Positions 27,356 to 40,100 of a stretch of DNA of 64,000 bases are shown here, in pieces. Position 1 is the stretch's first letter. Each line of letters opens with the position of its first letter. The notes beneath the pieces were generated by a model that saw only the letters and a list, made by a program, of their open reading frames with translations, ran no database searches and was not told where the DNA came from. Origin of the DNA: Callaeas wilsoni (Eukaryota; Chordata; Aves; Passeriformes; Callaeidae); NCBI GenBank assembly GCA_013398955.1, contig VWPU01013447.1, positions 46,713 to 110,712 of the forward strand. Direction: 5' to 3'. The translations under genes were made by a program, and so were the position numbers.

Positions 27356-28467
27356 CTGCAGAACAGTAAGTAAAGTTAAGTTAGCTGCTGGCTCCAGGTA
27401 AATAACTGGAATTACAGGGCACATGTAGCACTGAAACATCTAAGAAGGCAATTTTCCCATCTGCACTGCAGGAAGAAGCATTCAGAGGTCACCAATTCCT
27501 CTGCTAGGCATTGTTACAGCCACTCCTGCATCCCTCAGCCTCCAGCAAAACACCTGCAGAGCTTCAGCTCATCACAACAGCACTGACACTCACACACAGT
27601 CTTCTACCCCAAACTCCTAAGTCAAGCTGCTGCAAAAGTTATTACAAACAAGGCATGTAGGGAATACTTCTGCAGAGAAATCCTGAACTTTGAGTATCTC
27701 AGGGACGTTACATTTTCATTGTTGAAGTGCACTGCATTCCAGCAGAGAGATAAGGGTCTCTGTGCAATTCAGCCTCTTCTGAAAGAGTAGGACTTTGCAG
27801 GAGTACCTTCTGCAGGGTCGAGATAAGGCCTGTGGCTGTGGGTGCAGAAGATATCCTGCTATTAAGATGACAACCTTGTGCCTCAAGGTTTGCCAGGAAT
27901 GGAATATAGATGCTATTCAATACAGCTGCTGGAACACAGGAGAGATATTCAAGGCCAAAACAGAGGGTTTCTGTACTGCACAGAGAACATACAACTATGC
28001 TTTCCCCTAAAATTTTACATGTTTTGGCTTTTTTTTTTAGCATAAGTGTTCATTTATCACCTTTCAGGCATACAAAGAAAGCCTCATTTTGAATTCCACT
28101 CTTGTGGGAATGGGTGCCCATGCACACAGCCCTATGAGGGCACAAATTTAGGGTCAGCTCCTCTCCTATGGGGTCCTCAGAAGGATGGATCCTCCTTGGA
28201 TCTGCTGAAATACCTCTACACAGTGTTCTCAAGAAGTCAATAATCTCCCTTGAGGCAGTACAACACGAGAAAGACAAGAGCCAAATATTTTGCATGCCTG
28301 CATAACATGAAAGAGTTTCTGTAGGTGGCTAAGTCAGTGTAACAGCAGTGTGTGACATGACAGAACAGACCTCCAGCAGCTCCCTGGAAGTTCAGTGTCT
28401 GTGAATCCTTCTGCTCAGGAGGAGTTTCTCAAGAGTGTTTTGGAAACAGGCACAAATCAGTACTCAC

Positions 28468-28596
28468 CTTTCCCTCTGTGATTGCTGAAGCTGTTCAGGT
28501 TAATCACTTCTTCATTCCCACCTCTCTCTGCCATTTTAAACAGCTGCACCCCAGAGTGTCAATGCCCCAGCATGGCAGTCAGGCTCACATGAGGAA
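28468..28596 (-). CDS. RNF216: RNF216 exon 2: 5' UTR and translation start
   Basis: The start codon is at 28534-28532 in a good context (aaaATGG). It opens MAERGGNEEVINLNSFSNHR, and the exon closes at AAAG|gtgagt. The coding part is 67 nt (28468-28534). The acceptor for the 5' UTR part is ttccag at 28598/28597, preceded by a pyrimidine tract. The roughly 60-nt leader in this exon holds two tiny upstream open frames: ATGTGA (28590-28585) and a four-codon frame (28573-28559). Confidence 0.9.
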
Positions 28597-28879
28597 CTGG
28601 AAGATAAAATAAAACCACGAAGGAGTCAGGCAAACTCAGATTCACCCTAAGGGAGTTTTCCCAAGACTTAGCTGCTAGGGGTTCTCCTGGCTCTCCCAGC
28701 AGTCTCTCCACATGAGTAATTTTCAGTACCCCCTCTCAGTACCTGAAAGGAGATGTGTTTGTTATCTTGTGTTCCAACAGTTAAGACAGTTGACTGAAGA
28801 GTGCAATCAGGCCTGAGAAGTCTCTCTGGAGGAGACATAAGGATTCTTACAGCTATGCAATCACAGAAAAGGAGGAGAG

Positions 28880-28965
28880 ATGCAATTCTATCCAAGCAGG
28901 ACTCGAACCCTCTCAATATGCGGATCTTCTCTTGTTTCCAACCAAAATCTAATGCACCAACCCAC
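28880..28965 (-). repeat. Degenerate tRNA-like sequence, possible tRNA-derived SINE head
   Basis: On the minus strand a perfect RNA polymerase III B box, GGTTCGAGTCC, lies at 28909-28899. An A-box-like TTGGTGCATTAGA lies about 40 bases 5' of it. The T-stem does not pair properly and no acceptor stem is evident, so this is not a working tRNA. It may be an old MIR/AmnSINE-type fragment or a tRNA pseudogene. It lies in RNF216 intron 1. Confidence 0.3.
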
Positions 28966-31950
28966 ACAGTTGTGTTTCTGCCACCATTAACTGGTGAGAG
29001 GGGCAAAATCCCCTCACCTGAGCTGTCCCAGGGCATCCTCACATCCACCTGCATCTCATCCCCCTCAGATGATGTCACTACAACCATCCCTGTCACACTT
29101 ACTGCCAGGGAAGTCAGGCACAGCCCTGAGGAACAGCCCACAGGGATACCACCATCCCAGGCTGAATTCCCCGAGTGCTGCCAAGCTGAGGCACAGCTTC
29201 AGAGCCACCAGAGATGCTCCACGCTCACTTGCACAACCCCCATGTTACTGGGGTGTCAGAAGGAAGCTGCACCCCGGGCAGGGCAGTGTCAGTGTGTGGT
29301 TTGTGCCTGCACTGTGAACCAGCACAGCAACGAGTCACGTTCCAGAGAACACTTTCTTACCACCATCTGCTATTTTAAAGAAGAGATTTCCCTGATTTAC
29401 AGCAAGGGTTTGCTACAAATTCCAGGAAACACCATCTGCTCTCACACCAAGAGGAGAGCATGACACGAATCGGGTTCCTTCACAGGACTGGGCTTTTTGG
29501 AACTAAACTTTGCTACCCCACCTGTTCTCAGAGAGGCACAATGGATTGGCCAAGAGGCTCCCAAACTCAATTAGGGGGCCAGAGGAATCACTGCAAGCTA
29601 AACAGGAGGTTTCCATTTTATCCTGTCAGCTTGTAGCTCTCAATTCCCACTATTACAGAGAGGCTGAACACATACAGGAACTCCAAGCAGACTTTGATCA
29701 CTGGAAGTTTGAGAAAGGTGGTGGTTTTTTTACTGGAAAGTATTAATCTTCTTATTGCAGCACAGAGGAATCTGTACTATTAAATATTTACTGATGCATA
29801 AGCTGGAAGAAAATGGTGAGTCTGCTATAAAATCCTGTTTGCTTGTACACAAGAACAGTATAAATTCCCCCTCAGTAATTCTACTTAACTTCCTCTGCAG
29901 GGAACAGGATTTGCAGCTAGGACAGTAAAATGAAGAAATCAGTTCAGATGCACAAGATACAACAATAAAAATTAAAATGTATAATTTAGCATTTTAAAAA
30001 GCCCAGCAGCATGGGCTCAGTGCCTGAAAGAACCTTCTTCAGAGGGAACCTCCAGCATAAAGATTTCAAGACTTGGCTACAGACAGCCACATTCACCTGG
30101 TCCCTGCACTGTTGACGGTCCAAATTCGAGTGGGAAATTGGGTGAGGGAACAGCAAGAGGCCTCTTCTAACCAGCATCACCACAAATATGCAACTACCCC
30201 TGTATTTGAGCCCTGATACCTCAGCAGCACATCCTATTTCCAGTAAGCAGCTCCAAGATTATCATGGGCAGACTGGTGCTTTGAAAATACCTGAAAAGCA
30301 AGATTTTGAGGGTGTTTCCACTAGGTTCTTCATCTTCTGCCTTATAAGGAGAAATAAATCTTTATTTGCCAGAATGGCATGAAAGTGCTGTTCCACCACC
30401 ACAGGCAGGTGCTGGAGCTGCAGCTCAGGAGCTGGGTCACTGTAAGTGCAAACTCTGGCCTTTCTAAAAGGTCACATCCACATTATTACAGTTGTATTTT
30501 CCCTGGTACTCGTGAATGGCAATCACCCAGTCCTTTTCCATCCTCAGCTGTCTGACTCCTCTAGCAAACAAAATCAATCCACTTCTTGCCATTTAAAAGG
30601 TGGAGAAAGGGAAGCAGGGAGAGGCCCAGCGTGGCCAAGGTCGCCAAGCAAACACAGCAAAGGATGGCTGAGACTGGCTGGGGAGGAACAAGGACATTTG
30701 TGAAAGCCACAAATCAGCCCTTGCAGCATCGAGTGGTGCAGACAGGGGCTGGACAGGTGTCTGCTCAGATCTGCTCCAAGCAAAGCTGAGTGGATGGATA
30801 TTTCTCCCCTCCAGGGACTCATGGTGTGTTAGCAGGGCTGACTACGTGAGGGTGGGGTGATACTGCAAATGCTCAGCACAGCCACCAAAAAAAAACCCCA
30901 CCAAAAACAAACCAAAAAACTTCTCCCAAATAGCTCAAATGGTGCTCTGTCCAATGCTGGCTAAACCCCAGCTGTTCACATCCAAGAATGATGGATAAGC
31001 CACAAAACTAAGGTCATATTTTCTACGGGCCTCTCTGATTCCTTTAGAGAGGAACTTGCACACTTCAACCTTCAGCAGCGAGAAAGAGGTACAGGGAATA
31101 ATCTGAAATTAAATTTGGGATAAAAAACTGTCTGCGCATACAAAAAAGTGTGTCCACATCACCAAAAGACTCAGTGGTTTAAAAGCAGGAATATAATAAA
31201 TAGCATTAACTGTAATACACAGTCAAGGCAACAACAAAAAAAGCCAAGCCTGGAAAGAACTGGCAATTCTTCCTACTTCAAAACAGACTGAATAAAAACG
31301 CAAGCAGCTTAATAAAGCCCTGCTTTGAGGGTAAAAGCCAAGCTTCCACCAAGAGCTAGCAATTCATTTTGTCAATACTCAATACAGAGCTGAAGTTTAA
31401 ACAAATATCCATAAGCACGGGCCAGTTCCATCTAGTGGCATGAATAAGCAGTTTATTCATGTTTATAGCACCAAGCCACCAAGAATGTGAAATAACAAGA
31501 TCAAAGCCACCCTGGGGTCTTGCCCTACATAAACAATAATAAAAAAGCAAGGAAGACAGATGGAAAGAAGCTATTCCACACTACCTCAGTGATTTCAGTG
31601 CCTATTTATAGGCAAAGAATAAGGCTACCTAAAAGCAAGCTCTAACATGCTCAGCAGCTTTTCTGCAATACAGTCAAGGACAGGAAACTAGAGCTGTTTT
31701 AATAGCAAAGCAGTCAGATAAACACTTTACAAGCTTTTTAGTTTTTCTTCTTTTCTTAAAAGGCTCCCACCTGCACTGCAGCACATCAAGCTGGATTTGG
31801 GATTTGAATCCCTATACCAGTATCCAGGTGACACAAAATTCTCATCATGACTTCTAAGACACCGACTGGCTGTGCAGTGAGGACCCACCACATGAAGATG
31901 TGGTCCCACCCATTTTCCCCTCTGTATTACTCCATGTACTCATAACTCAG

Positions 31951-32140
31951 TCACAGAATATCCTGAGTCGGAAGGGACCCAAAAGGATCAGAGTCCAACT
32001 CCTGGCCCTGCACAGGACACCCAACAACCCCACCCTGTGCCCGAGAGCGTTGTCCAAACGCTCCTGGAGCTCTGGCAGCTTTGGGGCTGTGCCCATTTCC
32101 TGGGGAGCCTGTTCAGTGCCCAGCCACCCTCTGACACAGC
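31951..32140 (-). mobile_element. CR1 LINE fragment
   Basis: The plus strand reads 'cacagaatatcctgagtcgg' then 'aagggacccaaaaggatcag', the reverse complement of the 3' end of a common avian CR1 subfamily. It continues with 'ccgagagcgttgtccaaacg'. It is 5' truncated and intronic in RNF216. Confidence 0.85.
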
Positions 32141-33579
32141 ACACCCAAGCTGTTCCACTGTGCAGACAATAAAACCCTCCCCATTATGGTTTTTCCTACA
32201 GCGAATTGAGAGGAGAAGAACCCATTAACAGAACAGCTACCAGGAAAACCAGAGCCCACCAGGGACTTGGGTTTAACAGTTCTCTGAACTGACGAGACCT
32301 CAGACTGACAGCTGAGGTCACAGGGACTTCCCGGACAAGCTCTTCAAACATGCAAAAATATCATCCACGAAACCACTGCTCCCAACCCACTACTATGAGG
32401 TAAGGGATCAGCTGCTACGAGGTGAAGCAGGTCTCAGGAACACACAGAATGCTTACACAAGGATTTCCAAAACCCATTCAAAATCCTTTCAAACACCACA
32501 CGACATATTTTTAGCCTAACCCAAAAATAGCCACCACCAGTGCTGTGCATATATTGAATCTCCTGATATATGGAGGCGTTTCTGGACTGCAGTAACTGGA
32601 GCAGAACTCAAGTCTGCTCCCTCCACCCCACATTTGTGCTGTGATGAGCATCTTCAGATGGTGCTGGAATTTAAACTGACAGTCAAGGGGAGACTCCCCC
32701 CTCTAACCCCCCTTCTCAACACAGTGTAATGTATTTTTTCCCCCCATTTACAGCATTTGAAATCTTGAACTCCCACATACCCAAGATGGAACTAGACTCA
32801 AAGTGCTCTTGTCTGGCTCCAGCTCAAGGCAACAGGACTAGACAGAAAGCAGGGGAGGTAGGAACTGAGATCCCAAACGAACAGGGGAGAGGGGGGGAAA
32901 AAAAAAAAGAGCAACTTGAAAGAGATGTCAGCAACATCAAATCACTCTGTTTTAGCCTCTCCCCCACACAGAACACCACTGTTGCTCACCTACAGTGACA
33001 GAAGAGCATCAACTCCTACTTTGTGCCTACGGGCAGCAAACGTGTCTGCTGGTAGCCTGCGAGCAAGGTGAATTTCTGGCTCATTTCAAGCTGCTAAAAC
33101 AAGCTACTTAAATAATGCAGGGCTTGTGACAACCACCAAAATGAAAAGCTAAAAATTCAGTCCTTTAAAAAAAAAAAATAAAAAAAGCACAACAGAAGGG
33201 AAATAAACCAGCCTGACTTACTGTCAAGCATTTCACCGAAACATTTCAAAGGGTTCACGATTTGCTGGGGGCTGTTCCTTGTAACAGGCACTGAGCAAAA
33301 GCAGGGAGAGTTTAACAGTGGTTGATCGTGTTAAGCAGCATCATCTCAACTGAAAATTAGAAATCCCCTGATCATAAGCCCAACGAGAACTGCTGGGCAC
33401 AAACGAATCCTATTTGCTATGCACAAGGCAGCTACTGCCACTGCATCACACCCTGCAAAGGGACAGAGCCAGAGGGCAACACGTGGGGCTGCAGCAGGGC
33501 TCTAGCCAGCAGGTTTGCTCAGTTCCAAGCCTGGGAAAAGTGGAAAAAGCATTGATTTCAGCCCAAAAGCCTTACCCTG

Positions 33580-34181
33580 TGTCCTGGGTTGCAGTGTATT
33601 CTATTACCATCTTCAGGAGCTGCTAAAACCAGGTGGGGCTGTGTCCCCTGCCTCCTCTCTCTGGACTATCTTCTGTTAATAGGCCAGCTGTCGGCACCGG
33701 GTCGGGCAGGGTTCCTTATCTCTCCCATGACCCATCCTCCCTCTGGGGGATATCTCCCAGTAATGGGCCATCCAGTCTCACCACATGGCTGATAAAATTA
33801 CAGCCTCCCATTGTGAGATGCTCTGCCCAGAGGGAGGAACCAAGCATCCCATCCTGGATATAAGCTAAGATTTCGAACACCAGAGCCAGCCCTTACCTAC
33901 TGGATTCCCAGAGGACAAGAGCTACCACTGGACCTTCAGGTGAAGACCAGATCTTTTCTACAGGATCACTGCTTCAACAGGACCATCTTCAGCAGAACTC
34001 TGGAGGAGTGCAGCCACTATTTTATTGGACTGCTACCAACACCCTGACTGACAGGGTGTCAGGTTGTATCCTGACTCTGTCAGTGGTTTCTTTTTGTACT
34101 ATTGCATTTATTTTAGTTTTTCCTATGAAATTGTACTTCTGACTTGGAGTTTCTCACTGGTTTTGCTTTCAAATCAGCACA
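33580..34181 (+). mobile_element. Solo LTR of an ERVL-like family
   Basis: A 602-bp LTR starting TGTCCTGGG and ending GCACA, flanked by a perfect 5-bp target-site duplication, ccctg (33575-33579 and 34182-34186). A TATA box (TATAAG, 33859) follows a GC-rich promoter part. The downstream leader ('cagaggacaagagctac' onwards) is clearly related to the LTRs at 47.6 and 50.2 kb, while the 3' part after 'ctgactctgtcagt' diverges strongly. No internal viral sequence remains, which fits LTR-LTR recombination. It lies antisense in RNF216 intron 1. Confidence 0.9.
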
Positions 34182-37100
34182 CCCTGGCCTCTGAAGGCAG
34201 GAGTGTGTGGGCAGTGGCTCACAGGAAAGACCACCTGGGTTCCAGCAGCACAACCTGCTACAGGTACTGGCCGAAAGCTCCTCTCAGGAGCACAGACAAG
34301 GTAGACTTAAGAGCATCCACACAGCTCTCTCACCAATTTTTGGACTCACAGCATGTGCTGAAGAGAAACAACAAACCCAAAGATCATTTAATAACAGAAC
34401 TGGCTGGTGAGCTATAAAGTATTCCCAAAGTGTTTCCCATGTTGGCAGCTGGCTTGGTTTACCAGATGATTTTAAACACATACACTCTTTGAGAAGGGGA
34501 AGACAGGATTCCTGAGATCTGAGAAAAATCAAGGAACAGAAGCTGAAGTGAGCAATAAAAAGAGCCAGGTAACATTTCTAGGGCAGAAAGCCACAGAACT
34601 GGTTTCACCACACCAAAACATAATATAATACAAGAAGTGTTTTGTGGCAAGTAAATCCAACCTGAATGTTCACCTCCCCTGACAGACAAGACACCCAACG
34701 CACACAGCACAGAAAGTATCCCAGCAGAGCAGCCACTATTTACAAAGCCACACCAGCCTACAACTGGCTCCAGCAGCTCCAGGGCAGGACACGAATGAAG
34801 ATGGAAAAGAGGAATGAATCTGGCAGCAATCACAGCTTCCGGTTACCTCCCAAAAGTTCCTTGTTCCTCATCCTCTCTAACCCAAGGAGAAAAGCACTGA
34901 AAGGAGTGATGCCCTTTCCTCCCAGGCTCACCGCTGGTAACTGCAGAGTCAGGAGTGTGACCAAGAGCACATCAGGAGATGCTCCAAAAAGGCTACAGAT
35001 TAACACAGGACAGGCTACATCTCTGTGTCACTGCTCCAGGCTAATGAAAATTGCTTACTCAGGAGCAATCAAGAGAGCAGATATTTAGGGATTACTTGGC
35101 TTGAAATCCCCAACTAGATTTTTTCCCCATTTTCTAAGTCCACTCAGGACTTACAGGAAACATCTTGGCTGTCTGTACATCACAAGATTATTAACCTTAC
35201 TTGCAGTGCCTTTCATCAAGGTCACAGTATCATAATTATTAATCATAATTGTTTGAAGTACCCAATCACCATTTTTATCTGAAACAGGAAGTACAAGAGG
35301 AAAGAAATGTGCCCAGTTTTACCTAATTCACCTAACAGAGCCAGCCACATACACTGGCAGCTTTCCTTCCAAAACCTGCAAAATATTTGCATTTCCCTAG
35401 CAAAATATCTGCTCTGTAAGCTAGTCACTAAAATGTACAACTGTTTTGGAACAGCTGCATTCATTTTCCAAAACTGAGCAACTCAAATGAAAGTTTCCCA
35501 TTCCTCTGAGCTATTCCCTGGTGATTGGCATCAAGGTCAACTGCTGGACACTTCAGTGCCTTCCCACGACCCCCATCAGTCCCTCTGCCAAATAACAGGG
35601 CTCCATATCACCACCTCTACCTGACCAGCACCAGACTCCTCATGTTGATGCAGGCAAAAAACCACTCTCTGCACAAGAGGTGGAAACCTTTGGATCTGTC
35701 ATTCCCCCTCCCCCCATCCAACTGAGTCCTGCAAAAAAAGTTAAATCTACAAATTCTAGTTGGAAAGGAGAGTTAATGCCATTACCTCGAGCAGCTCATT
35801 TTAAGAGTGAAGTGAAAATTCAAGGCTTTGAGGGAGGAAGAGGCATCCCTGGAGTTAGTTCCTGTAAAGGGCAGTACTCTGCCTGCCTCAGACTTCTGGC
35901 ATGTGCAAGATCATCCAGTGTAATCCCCTAAATCCGAAACCTCCCTCCCACATCACAAACACAGGTGCCAGCTTGGCATTTCATGTTGATGCAACAATTC
36001 AGACACCAGCAGCTCAGCACTTGGCTACAGACCTACACACAAACCCAGCCTTGCTCTGCTCACAGCCTATCTCCCAAACCATCATTTAAAAGAACTGATT
36101 TGTTCTGATTTTGTGGGGATGAATGGAAGAGCATGCGAAATCACCTGATCTGCAGCTCTGTTGCTCCAGAGCAAGTTTTACTTCCAGTTTCCTTTCCCTG
36201 AGCTCACGTGTCCCTTCCCTTCCAGGGAAAGGCCAGGGGCTGCTTTGATCAGCACCAAGATTCAGACACCAGTGGGTTTAAAGAGCTGGACTCCACAAAC
36301 CCCCAGGTGCTGCACATACCTGCCACAGCTCCACACAGCATTAATTGCAGCTGCTTTCTCTTCTCCATACACCCAGCAGCCACACGGAAAAGAGCAGGAG
36401 AAATGCCCTGTGAGCCCCAGGATATACAGCAGAGTGCTGCTCTGTTACTTGTACTTCATAGAACTCTCCAGGAGAAAGGATAGAGCACTTCCTCTCCAAA
36501 TCCTCAGCAGTTTTCCTACCTTTTCTCTTTTCTAAGGGATCCTGAATGCCACTTTAAAGAGCTTAACAGAACAAAGAAATCCAAGTGCAACCTTTTAAGC
36601 AGTTATTTAACAAGTTGGATGAACGTCTTCAGGAGCATTCAGGTTCCCACCTCAGCACTGTTTTCACTGGAGAGGAAACAGAAATAAGGGATTTAGGATT
36701 GCTGGGACAGGCTGTGGCACTGACATTCACACTGATGAGCAACCAGCAGCCTGCTCAGCTCACAGCCCTGTTTGCAGGGGCACTGAGAGCAGGTAGAACC
36801 AGGCTGCACACAACCAGCAAACTGCTGTGAAAAGCAGCAGTGAGGGATAGCTAGACCAAAACCAAGCGGGCTGGAAAGCACAGAGTCAGGTTTAGTTCCA
36901 GTGGCAGCCAGAGGACTTGAAAATCACAAGGAACGGATAGGCTCTGATGGCATCCTGGATGTTGAGCAGCTGCCCATCAGACCAACTCTGGAAACCACCT
37001 AAGCTGCACTTGGGAAGCTGTGTTCCAGAAAAAAATACAAGCATAATGCACCACCAGGAAAAAATGTAGAAGGAAAAATGGGTATTTTTGTATTTTATTT

Positions 37101-40100
37101 TAAATGTGACCTGAACACATCACAAAAAACTTTACTGTCAAGCACAGCACACCTCACCTCGTTCACAAAGCTGCTGATAACACAAAAGCTGAGACTTGAC
37201 CTTGAGGTGGCACACAGGGAAAAAACCTGACTTACTGCAGCAGCCCACCTTGGCAAAAACAAAGTCTCTGTCAATCTGCACAGCACTTTCAGAACTATTG
37301 ACTTAAAAGCCTGCCACCAACCCTTCCAGGTGTCAAACATCCCAGAGTGAGGGACTTCCAAAAAGAATGACTTCACAGGTCACATATTCTGGTTACAACA
37401 GCCATGTCCTTTTTTAGGGCCACATTAAGCATCTGCACTTGCCACAATTCCAAAGGTCAGTGGCCAGAAGCTGTGGCTTCACGTTCAGAAGGGTTTCACT
37501 TCAATGCCTGTTAAGGAAAGTCATGTTCCCATACCACAGCTTGTTTCCTCCTCTCACACTGAGCTCCTCCAGCATTCCTTACAGCTTTGAAAGGAAATGC
37601 CCTGGAAAACGTTTTTGTAGGATTCAGATCAGATATCCTCCACATATCCAGCATGGTGGAATTGGGAGAATAGAATTAAGGTGCTAAAATAAACTGCAAG
37701 AAGGGGGAAGATCTTAAACTGCAGCCTAAGCTGACACTATATAGCCACAGCCTATCCCTAACACTCAAACTACACGTGCTCCTACCCCAAGGTCAGGCAC
37801 TTTGAAAGATGCTTTTACACAATCAATTAAAGGTTTAAATATATACAAGAGCCAGTTTAGAGCCAGACTGGGCCAACAGGCCAAGTGATAATTCTTAAAT
37901 GGCCTTACCTACTGAGAGTAAAATACTGACAGAAACCTTTTAAGACAGGTGCCAACACCTGAGCAACAAATCCATGCTCTGCACCAATTTCTGCTGGAAA
38001 GAGTAAAAAATAAGCTACCTCTGACACTCAGCAACTGTTGCAGAAGAAGCACTGTCACGGAAGAACTGCAACTACATCCTTACTGCTCCGGCACCGCAGA
38101 TGACCAGTTGTCAAAAAATTTTCCAGCCAGCAGCAGCCGCTGTAAAACTGGGTTTAGTTTTGTTTACAGCCACGTGTAGCTTTGTGGCCAATTCCAGCCC
38201 AGCAAACCCTCAGCAGTGAAAACCCAGGGCAGCCTTCCAGGCTCATGACAGTTGTCCAGCCTGACTTCATCCATTTCACGTGGCAGCGGCAACTGTGGAG
38301 TTTGAGTATGCTAAAATAGCAGAAAAGCAAAGAGGCTGCATTTGAGGTAAGTACCACTATATCAGAACAGAAAACTGTGAAATTAGATGGTGGCTGGATT
38401 TAGAGATGCCCCACATCCAGCACGAATCCCTTCTGAGACTACTAAAGTTCATGAATGAATGAATGATGAGCTAAAAAGTGAGGAAGGAAGAGCTGCACGT
38501 TAATTCTCCAGGTCCATAGTCCTGCAGATTAACGAGACTGTACGGTACCCACTAATCTCACCCCAAGGCAAACAAACCTCTCAGACACAGGACTACAAAA
38601 ACCACCACAGGCCACAGCCAGGAGCTTACACAGGCTGCACTCAGAGCAGTTGCTAAGGACAGACTGTTTCAGGCAGTGAATCCAGTGCCCACCCTTGGTC
38701 AACACACTCGTGTCCAACAGTGGGTGAGTCCTCACAGAGGAACAGAAATTCTCTTCCTGGGTGTTGCAATATCAGACAGATTATTTAACCACCTGGGCTG
38801 GAGGGTCAGTAAAAACAGCCACAAACTAATAAATAAACACTAACACATTGAGCTGAGGAGCACTGCCCAGACACGGCGTCCAAGACAGAGGTGCATTCCA
38901 GCTGTCACGAGCTGGTCTGTGCTAGTCCTGGCAGATCCAAGGGCACCTCCCAGTTGATACACAATGAAGCCTGCTCCACTACAAAAGGATTGTGCTTTAA
39001 CAATCTACAGAGAGGGCATGAACTATTTACATTAGCCAAGTGACTGCTCCCAGGTCCTGCTCATCCGTAGCTGGAAACCCCAGCAGCATGGGAGGTATGA
39101 AATGCCCTACTCCGCTGGCTTTCTGAAAGGAAAAAAAGAGCTGCTTTTCCTGCTTCCCCATTATGCTGCTGCTGTCATCTCTCTCAAATTGCATTTCAGC
39201 ACACGACAGCAGAGCAGGGAGAGGAGGAAAGTCCTCAGCAGTATTGTGGCTGTGCTGCAGGCAGCTGTCAGCACTGCTGTCCCTTCCCTCCGCCAATCCC
39301 CTGAAATGCATTTGCCCAACAGAGCTCGTACTTGCCAGGGGTACATGGGCCAGTGCTCCTTCCAAGACTCGTCTTCGAGCAAAAATGATCTGCATCCTGT
39401 CTTTGGGATGGGATTTGGAAGTAGAAGTGTAAATCTGTTCCTCACTCCGGTTTTGCAAGGGCTGCAGAAAGCCAACCCCTGCCTGCTTTCCTCCAAGGAG
39501 CAGCAGGAGCAGCGCCCACAGCTTCGTAAGAGCATGTCAGTCTGGATAACGCTACAGGAGCCTTGTGCAAGGAGTGCTTTGGACAAAACACATTACTCGA
39601 GGCCATTTTTCATCCTTATATTCCCCCAAAAAGAGATTCCAGCTAGCGCAGATCCCGACCACCTTGTACTGCAGAGCAGTATCACGTGATGCCTCTACAG
39701 ATCCCATCCAAATGTTACTCTGAATAATGCAAACGGGAGCTTGGCCTCCTTGCAGGGGAGAGCAAGCTGAGGGTGAGCAACACCACGCCTGGCCTCCGAG
39801 GCCAACTGAAAACATTTCAGGTCACCCTGAGACCCACACACACTCCCAGTTTTATTTCAGCTCATCAACTTTGCTTCTCATTACGAGGGGCAACCACAGC
39901 CTCCAAAGCTCACCCTGGGAGCAGCCGGCCACCACCAGCACCAGCACAGGAGTGGGGCTCCCTAAAACCAGTGAGGAAGCCACACATTTAATTTAAATTC
40001 CCGCCGACCTGGGTCAGGAACACTGCGAGGTGACATCGTGGCTCGGGGTAGCAGCTGCCCCACGTTGAAACCTTTCCCTAAAGCCCAATGCTTCTTCCAC

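Noticed and set aside
28801..29463. 220-codon plus-strand open frame
   Set aside because: It covers the tRNA-like relic and intron sequence antisense to RNF216, with low-complexity content and no recognisable domain.
39027..39689. Overlapping open frames of 140-195 codons on both strands
   Set aside because: Several frames are open at once, none resembles a protein family, and the region is inside RNF216 intron 1. It looks like chance in moderately GC-rich sequence.
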